From Campylobacterota bacterium (GTDB taxonomy: Bacteria; Campylobacterota; Campylobacteria; Campylobacterales; Sulfurovaceae), in NCBI GenBank assembly GCA_030595845.1, contig JAUVCL010000061.1, positions 1 through 10,766 of the forward strand: DNA of 10,766 bases. The letters are read 5' to 3'. Of this stretch, positions 6,589 to 10,766 are shown in pieces; the first letter of the stretch is position 1; each line of letters opens with the position of its first letter. Both the position numbers and the translations under genes were made by a program. The notes beneath the pieces were generated by a model. The model had not been told where the DNA came from, searched no databases, and saw only the letters and a program-made list of their open reading frames with translations.

Positions 6589-7602
6589 ATGGATGTAAAA
6601 CATTATTATAACCCCAATGGTGAAGAGATACTTGATGAGAAGATCTTTGGAGGTTCTCCCACAGGTTTTGTTGATTTTAATCGTTCAAAATACAGATGGG
6701 ACAGTAATATCTATGACTTAATGAATGCCAATACATGGTTTCCTTCAGAAGTCAATACGAGCTCTGAAAAAAAGAATTTTGACAAACTTTCTCCCAATGA
6801 ACAATCTATCTATAAAATGACTTTTGCACAGTTAAGTTTTAATGACTCTGCCCAAGAGGAGTTCCTCAGTGACTTTAGAAGGTTGGCAAATAACCGTTTG
6901 GTTAAGTCTGTAATTTCTCTTCAGATCATGCAAGAGGTCAACCACTCTAAGAGTTATGCTGTTCTGCTTGATGCCTGCGGTAACTCTGATGAAGTGTTTA
7001 ACCTCTATAAACATGATGATGCACTTAATCGAAAGAATCAACAGGTAGCTGAGCAATTCGCACGTTACATCGATGGTGGTTCAGTTGACAAAATGTTACT
7101 CTCTGCCATGGCAAGTGTGAATTTAGAAGGTATTTATTTCTTGTTAGGATTTAGCTACATATATCTGCTTGGTGACAAAGTACCAGGTGCAAGAGATATG
7201 ATCAAATTTATCGCAAGAGATGAACTTAATACCCACTTGCCTCTCTTTGCCAATATCTTCAAAACCATTCAAAAAGAGAATAAAATTCAAACAAGTACGA
7301 TAGACACTGCCTATACAATGATAGAAGATGCAGTAAAAATAGAGTTAGAATATGGAAAATATCTGTTAGGTCAGTTTCCTATCATGGGAGTAACCGAGGA
7401 GTTAATGGAGCAGACTGTTTATAACTATGCCAATGATAGACTGACAAAAATAGGACTTGATCCTATCTTTGAGAGCAGCAGTACAACATATCTGCAAAAA
7501 CTCGTTACTAAACACTTGGAGATGAATGAAGTTAAAAGTAACTTCTTTGAAAGTAATGTCTCCAACTATGCAAAATCAAGCATAGATTTGAATGACTTTT
7601 AA
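6589..7602 (+). CDS. nrdB: Class I ribonucleotide reductase, small (beta) subunit
   Basis: NrdB holds the dimetal-tyrosyl radical cofactor that starts reduction of ribonucleotides to deoxyribonucleotides on NrdA. The 337-residue length is normal. AAGGAG (6577-6582) lies 6 nt before the ATG. By comparison with the E. coli enzyme the ligands are Asp86 (NDSAQ), Glu116 and His119 (EVNHSKSY), Glu180 (NLEGIYF), and Glu212 with His216 in RDELNTHLPLF; Tyr123 is the radical tyrosine. The last pair is spaced ExxxH instead of the usual ExxH, one residue too many. Trp37 (KYRW) and a Tyr near the C-terminus (NYAK) fit the radical-transfer path. The gene stands alone, with nrdA not adjacent, and appears intact. 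Function is confident; the cofactor geometry is not. Confidence 0.95.
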   Translation: MDVKHYYNPNGEEILDEKIFGGSPTGFVDFNRSKYRWDSNIYDLMNANTWFPSEVNTSSEKKNFDKLSPNEQSIYKMTFAQLSFNDSAQEEFLSDFRRLANNRLVKSVISLQIMQEVNHSKSYAVLLDACGNSDEVFNLYKHDDALNRKNQQVAEQFARYIDGGSVDKMLLSAMASVNLEGIYFLLGFSYIYLLGDKVPGARDMIKFIARDELNTHLPLFANIFKTIQKENKIQTSTIDTAYTMIEDAVKIELEYGKYLLGQFPIMGVTEELMEQTVYNYANDRLTKIGLDPIFESSSTTYLQKLVTKHLEMNEVKSNFFESNVSNYAKSSIDLNDF

Positions 7603-7675
7603 TAAAAGTTATGACATAAAATATAAAAAATTGTGTGATGTGCTTTAAAGTAATATGAGAACATTGTTTATGAGG

Positions 7676-7769
7676 TGGAGGAGAAGAAGGGATTCGAACC
7701 CTCGGTGAGCTTATAAAGCCCACTCGCCCTTAGCAGGGGCGCGGATTAAACCAGCTCTCCCACTTCTCC
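7676..7769 (-). tRNA. tRNA-Ser(GCU)
   Basis: The minus strand folds as a class II tRNA. The acceptor stem is GGAGAAG/CTTCTCC. The anticodon stem CGCCC/GGGCG encloses the loop CTGCTAA (anticodon GCT, plus-strand bases 7732-7734). A long variable arm GTGGGCTT-TAT-AAGCTCAC is characteristic of serine tRNAs, and the T arm is GAGGG-TTCGAAT-CCCTT. It reads AGC and AGU codons. CCA is encoded at 7676-7678. The discriminator base (7679) is U, whereas bacterial serine tRNAs normally have G there. Confidence 0.95.
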
Positions 7770-7787
7770 ATGTGTTTTGTGGGTGAG

Positions 7788-7793
7788 ATTATA
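7788..7793 (-). promoter_or_regulatory. -10 box for tRNA-Ser
   Basis: A perfect TATAAT on the minus strand lies 18 nt before the first base of the tRNA, leaving room for a 5' leader of about 10 nt. No clear -35 box is seen. Confidence 0.55.
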
Positions 7794-7937
7794 ATAGTTT
7801 TGGGTTAAATAAAAGCTTAAAGAAGAACCATTTGTTTGTAAATTATTTTTTTTTGACTTACTTCTATTGATTTTTAGGGAAATTACTAAAAAACTGATTA
7901 TCATTACATAATTACTTTTATATATAAGGTTCCAAAA

Positions 7938-8060
7938 ATGTTTCAAAAATTAGCACCACTTATCGTTTTAGCAGTCTTTATAACCGGGATGTACTTTATG
8001 TTACAAGGTATGGATGATGCCGTTGAAATGACAAAGACAAAAAAAGAGATTAAAAAGTAG
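7938..8060 (+). CDS. 40-residue single-span membrane peptide
   Basis: AAGG (7926-7929) lies 8 nt before the ATG. The 40-residue product begins MFQK, has one hydrophobic segment from about residue 5 to 22 (LAPLIVLAVFITGMYFML), and ends in a highly charged tail (MTKTKKEIKK), so it probably spans the inner membrane once. The last 11 bases overlap the 3' end of the convergent pyrF gene. I do not recognise the family. The good ribosome binding site, sensible membrane topology and absence of other coding in this gap support it. Confidence 0.55.
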   Translation: MFQKLAPLIVLAVFITGMYFMLQGMDDAVEMTKTKKEIKK

Positions 8061-8742
8061 AGATCATATTTAGTATCTCGTTTACTTTACCCTGAGGATC
8101 ACGATCTTTATAGATAGGTCTTCCCACTACAGAATAATCTACATCCTCTGTATTAGCAAGTTCAAGGGTAGCTACACGTTGCTGATCACCTGCATCTTCT
8201 CCAAATGGACGTATGCCCGGACAGAGTGTTAAAAACGTTTCTGATGTAGCATTTTTAATAGCCCTGCTTTCAAAGGTTGAACAGACCACACCATCAAGCC
8301 CATTTTCATAGGACATTTTTGCAAATTGCTCTGCTTTTTCATCAATGCTTTTTTCATATACTGTCTGGAAGTTTACTTCATCAAAAGAGGTCAAAGCGGT
8401 AACAGCCAGAACCAATGGACGGTTTTCATACGATGAGAGTCTTTCCATAACTGTTTTCATAGCCACTGAACCGGCACTGGCATGTATGTTAAACATATCG
8501 ACACCCAGTTTGGCTATCTCTTCTGCTGCATCTGCCATGGTGTTGGGGATATCATAGAGTTTGAGATCAAGAAATATTTTGAAATCAGGGTTGATCCCTT
8601 TGAGGTCTTCTATAAAACCTTTACCATCACGTATGTAGGTACGAAACCCTACTTTCATCCAAATATTATAGTTTTTAAGTGACTCGGCAAGTGTCAAATT
8701 TTCTTTTGCTGATGGTAAATCAAGTGCTACACATAATTCCAT
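8050..8742 (-). CDS. pyrF: Orotidine 5'-phosphate decarboxylase
   Basis: PyrF converts orotidine 5'-phosphate to UMP, the last step of de novo pyrimidine synthesis, in the cytoplasm. The 230-residue protein shows the family's features: VALD near the N-terminus, MKVG, the catalytic DxKxxD in LDLKLYDIPNT (Asp59, Lys61, Asp64), CPGIRP, and the phosphate-binding VVGRPI near the C-terminus. The ATG at 8742 has AAAGG 7 nt upstream; a TTG six bases earlier is too close to the ribosome binding site, so I rejected it. The gene is convergent with, and overlaps by 11 bp, a small membrane peptide gene, and is divergent from the cyclophilin gene. Its leader holds a large inverted repeat (8761-8852) that may affect expression. 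Confidence 0.95.
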   Translation of the reverse strand: MELCVALDLPSAKENLTLAESLKNYNIWMKVGFRTYIRDGKGFIEDLKGINPDFKIFLDLKLYDIPNTMADAAEEIAKLGVDMFNIHASAGSVAMKTVMERLSSYENRPLVLAVTALTSFDEVNFQTVYEKSIDEKAEQFAKMSYENGLDGVVCSTFESRAIKNATSETFLTLCPGIRPFGEDAGDQQRVATLELANTEDVDYSVVGRPIYKDRDPQGKVNEILNMISTF

Positions 8743-8760
8743 GGTCAAACCTTTATTTAC

Positions 8761-8852
8761 GGAAGTGAAGACTTCAGTTTCACATGAAGTTTTTTACCAA
8801 AAAAATATGAAAATCTATTCAAACTTTTGGTGGGACTAAAGTCTCCACTTCC
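8761..8852 (-). promoter_or_regulatory. Long inverted repeat in the pyrF leader
   Basis: The 18-nt arms at 8761-8778 and 8835-8852 are inverted copies separated by 56 nt. In pyrF-sense RNA all 18 positions pair, with two G-U pairs; in the other sense the same two positions are A-C mismatches. Each arm can instead form its own 8-bp hairpin with one bulge (GUGG-GACU type), so the structures compete. The long helix ends 18 nt before the pyrF ATG. A small mobile-element remnant with terminal inverted repeats is the alternative. Confidence 0.5.
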
Positions 8853-8867
8853 TTTATAATTAAATTG

Positions 8868-8879
8868 GTATAATTATAC
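8868..8879. promoter_or_regulatory. Bidirectional -10 region between pyrF and the cyclophilin gene
   Basis: GTATAATTATAC is a perfect palindrome that offers TATAAT on both strands. On the plus strand it is an extended -10 (TGG before TATAAT at 8869-8874), 35 nt before the cyclophilin ATG. On the minus strand it would give pyrF a leader of about 120 nt that includes the inverted repeat. Confidence 0.5.
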
Positions 8880-8909
8880 TTTAATTTTAATATATAAGGA
8901 CTAAACACC

Positions 8910-9431
8910 ATGTTTGGAAAAGAATCAAAAAGATATGACGTTGTTCAAAGCGTTATGGACACATACAACTATGCTAAATTTACCACTTCTAAAGGAGTGA
9001 TCTGGGCTAAACTTTACGCAGCAGATGCACCTAACACAGTAGCAAACTTTGCTCATCTTTCAGAAACAGGGTTCTACAATGACCTTAAATTTCACAGAGT
9101 GATCCCAGGGTTTATGGCACAAGCTGGTTGTCCTCATTCAAAAGACAACCCAGCTATGGCAGGAACAGGTGGACCAGATTGGCAGATAGACTGTGAAACA
9201 GACACTAGTACTGAACCACATAGAAGAGGAACACTCTCTATGGCACACGCTGGACCAAATACAGGTGGTAGCCAGTTCTTCATCACTTTTGTTCCAACAC
9301 CTCACCTAGATGGTGTTCACACAGTATTTGGTGCTATTGAAGAGAATGATACTGAGAGTTTTATGGTTCTTGATCAGATTGATGGTGGTGATGACATTGT
9401 TTCTATCGAAGTAGTTGAGTCTAGAGATTAA
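8910..9431 (+). CDS. Cyclophilin-type peptidyl-prolyl cis-trans isomerase
   Basis: This enzyme catalyses cis-trans isomerisation of Xaa-Pro bonds and helps protein folding. The 173-residue product has no signal peptide, so it is cytoplasmic like PpiB. Active-site motifs are FHRVIPGFMAQAG (Arg63, Phe68 and Gln71, matching Arg55, Phe60 and Gln63 of human CypA), GGSQFFI (residues 119-125) and HLDGVHTVFG. His132 stands where CypA has Trp121, a change usually linked to weak cyclosporin binding. AAGGA lies 9 nt before the ATG and an extended -10 lies upstream. About 20 residues before the domain are extra. It is followed by a REP-like hairpin and then the NAD synthetase gene in the same direction. 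Confidence 0.93.
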   Translation: MFGKESKRYDVVQSVMDTYNYAKFTTSKGVIWAKLYAADAPNTVANFAHLSETGFYNDLKFHRVIPGFMAQAGCPHSKDNPAMAGTGGPDWQIDCETDTSTEPHRRGTLSMAHAGPNTGGSQFFITFVPTPHLDGVHTVFGAIEENDTESFMVLDQIDGGDDIVSIEVVESRD

Positions 9432-9440
9432 TATTTCTCT

Positions 9441-9465
9441 CGTTCCCATGCTCTGCGTGGGAATG
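9441..9465. repeat. REP-like hairpin
   Basis: CGTTCCCATGC and GCGTGGGAATG form an 11-bp stem including two G-U pairs, with a TCT loop. It begins 9 nt after the cyclophilin stop. No U-tract follows. The sequence closely matches the common extragenic palindrome with TTCCCACGC and GCGTGGGAA arms seen in many proteobacteria, often tied to REP-associated tyrosine transposases. Confidence 0.6.
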
Positions 9466-9494
9466 CATATATGAATTTATTAATGGGAGTGTAA

Positions 9495-10766
9495 ATGTTT
9501 GGATATTATCGTGTTGCAGCCGCAGTAAATAAAACAGTCGTTGGAAATCCACGTAAAAATGCTGAAGAAATTCTATCCCTCATAAATGATGCTCATTTTA
9601 AAGAGGTTTCTGTCATTGTATTTCCAGAGCTTACGCTTACAGGATACACTGCCAGTGACCTTCTACTTAACCAAACTCTTATTAGTGCTCAAAACGATTC
9701 ACTCTCACATATACTCAACCAGACAGAAAAGACAAATACCATTGCCATTCTCGGGTTGGCTGTCTTCGAGGCAGATAGACTTTATAACTGTGCTGTAGTC
9801 ATCCAAAATGGAAAAGTACTGGGTGTCATACCAAAATCATATCTGCCAAACAAAAAAGAGTTCTATGAAAAACGTCAGTTTACTACGGGGCGTGACAATA
9901 CAAGAACAACACTTGATCTACTTGAAGTAGAAGTACCTTTTGGTGTAGACCTGCTCTTTACTGACAAGAAAGATATGACCTTTGGTGTAGAGATATGTGA
10001 AGATCTCTGGGCAATAACACCTCCAAGTAATCACATGGCTAGTAATGGAGCTAACCTACTCTTTAACCTAAGTGCCAGTAATGAACTCATAGGTAAACAT
10101 GAGTATCGTGAAGAGTTGGTACGTACACAAAGTGGTCGATGTATGACATCCTATGTCTACAGTTCTGCTGGTGTAGGTGAAAGTACAACGGACACTGTCT
10201 TTGGCGGGCATGCTATTATCAGCGAATATGGCTCTACCCTAGTCCAAAATGAACGCTTTAGAATGGACAGCCATTTCATCACAGCAGATGTAGACTTGGA
10301 ACGACTTAGATGGCTACGACTCAACGAATCAAGTTATAGTGACGGGCGACGTAAAAAGACCAGAACTATCAAGGTAGATACGCTTCCAAACATTTCCTCC
10401 ATAGAACGTGACATCAATCCTATGCCTTTTGTACCTTCACGCTACGCTGACAAAAAGCATAGATGTGATGAGATCGTCCAAATCCAGGCACATGGTCTCA
10501 TAAAGCGTATGAGCCATGCACACATTAAAAAGGCAGTCATAGGTATATCGGGTGGTTTGGACTCTACGCTTGCCCTGCTCTCTACGCACAAAGCCTTTGA
10601 GATGATGGGATGGGAAAGTAAAAACATCATAGCAGTGACAATGCCAGGCTTTGGTACCACTACACGAACTAAGAGCAATGCAACACAGCTTTGTGAAGCT
10701 TTAGGGGTAACTTTAAAAATAGTTGATATCACAGATATTTCACTTAAAGAATTTGAAGCCATAGAA
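9495..10766 (+). CDS. nadE: Glutamine-dependent NAD+ synthetase (3' end beyond window)
   Basis: This enzyme makes NAD+ from deamido-NAD+, ATP and glutamine. GGGAG (9485-9489) lies 5 nt before the ATG, and 424 codons are open to the window end. The N-terminal half is a nitrilase-type glutaminase with the Glu-Lys-Cys triad: Glu45 in FPELTLTGY, Lys114 in PKSYLPNK and Cys168 in VEICEDLW. The C-terminal half is the ATP-pyrophosphatase synthetase domain, with its SGGLDS loop at residues 352-357 followed by TMPGFGTTTRT. Two-domain enzymes of this kind usually have about 640-680 residues, so roughly a third is missing here because the window ends, not because the gene is broken. Ammonia from the first domain feeds the second. 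Confidence 0.93.
   Translation, partial: MFGYYRVAAAVNKTVVGNPRKNAEEILSLINDAHFKEVSVIVFPELTLTGYTASDLLLNQTLISAQNDSLSHILNQTEKTNTIAILGLAVFEADRLYNCAVVIQNGKVLGVIPKSYLPNKKEFYEKRQFTTGRDNTRTTLDLLEVEVPFGVDLLFTDKKDMTFGVEICEDLWAITPPSNHMASNGANLLFNLSASNELIGKHEYREELVRTQSGRCMTSYVYSSAGVGESTTDTVFGGHAIISEYGSTLVQNERFRMDSHFITADVDLERLRWLRLNESSYSDGRRKKTRTIKVDTLPNISSIERDINPMPFVPSRYADKKHRCDEIVQIQAHGLIKRMSHAHIKKAVIGISGGLDSTLALLSTHKAFEMMGWESKNIIAVTMPGFGTTTRTKSNATQLCEALGVTLKIVDITDISLKEFEAIE

Noticed and set aside
7888..7917. Possible Fur-like box (GATTATCATTACATAATTA)
   Set aside because: Only a half-match to the Fur consensus in very AT-rich DNA, with no iron-related gene beside it.
7746..7946. Minus-strand open frame of 66 codons
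   Set aside because: It runs into the tRNA-Ser gene and covers its promoter; low-complexity AT-rich translation, no ribosome binding site.
8771..8795. ACTTCA and TGAAGT hairpin followed by TTTTTT, considered as a plus-strand terminator
   Set aside because: No plus-strand gene ends nearby (the closest stop is at 8060), and the bases are better explained as part of the pyrF leader repeat.
10442..10762. Open frame of 106 codons on the minus strand
   Set aside because: Antisense to the conserved synthetase domain of nadE, whose SGGLDS motif fixes the true frame.
1..10766. CRISPR array, prophage or insertion sequence
   Set aside because: No regularly spaced repeats, integrase, transposase or phage genes are visible in any frame.

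Overview
The window looks like chromosomal DNA of a low-GC Campylobacterota (epsilonproteobacterial) bacterium, plausibly a Sulfurovum- or Sulfurimonas-like sulfur or hydrogen oxidiser. This rests on AT-rich codon use, promoters with good -10 boxes but poor -35 boxes, a single-gene class I nrdB, a glutaminase-type NAD synthetase and a heme-bearing outer-membrane barrel. The genus is an inference, not something the sequence proves.

Positions 1-6015 hold a minus-strand gene set devoted to the cell envelope. In order of transcription it encodes an outer-membrane beta-barrel with one N-terminal CxxCH heme site (4657-6015), a 612-residue secreted protein that fits choice-of-anchor F (2795-4633), a very small CPBP-family glutamic intramembrane protease (2355-2750), and a 726-residue secreted propeller-like protein that fits choice-of-anchor O (57-2237). 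The two secreted proteins end in nearly the same 35-residue tail: GGGC, a TYNPNSK-FD block, a membrane segment and RRRFLK. The protease gene lies between them. This is the layout of a dedicated C-terminal sorting system, in which the protease would process the tails of its two neighbours. The signal resembles the JDVT-CTERM type as I remember it.

The protease gene is the oddest part. It has no ATG or GTG start. Its frame is exactly the -1 frame of the upstream substrate gene, entered at a TTTAAAA heptamer directly before that gene's stop. Its only conventional start, a TTG, sits in the loop of a terminator-like hairpin.

Positions 6016-6588 are intergenic apart from a 34-residue membrane peptide gene with a strong ribosome binding site (6207-6311) and a REP-like hairpin. 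Positions 6589-9431 are housekeeping: nrdB (6589-7602, plus), tRNA-Ser(GCU) (minus), a 40-residue membrane peptide gene (7938-8060, plus) whose end overlaps convergent pyrF (8050-8742, minus), and a cyclophilin gene (8910-9431, plus) that diverges from pyrF. The pyrF leader contains an 18-bp inverted repeat that pairs completely, using two G-U pairs, only in pyrF-sense RNA. A second REP-like hairpin separates the cyclophilin gene from a glutamine-dependent NAD synthetase gene (9495 to the window end, incomplete). No intergenic stretch exceeds 300 bases, and I see no CRISPR array, rRNA gene or transposase.
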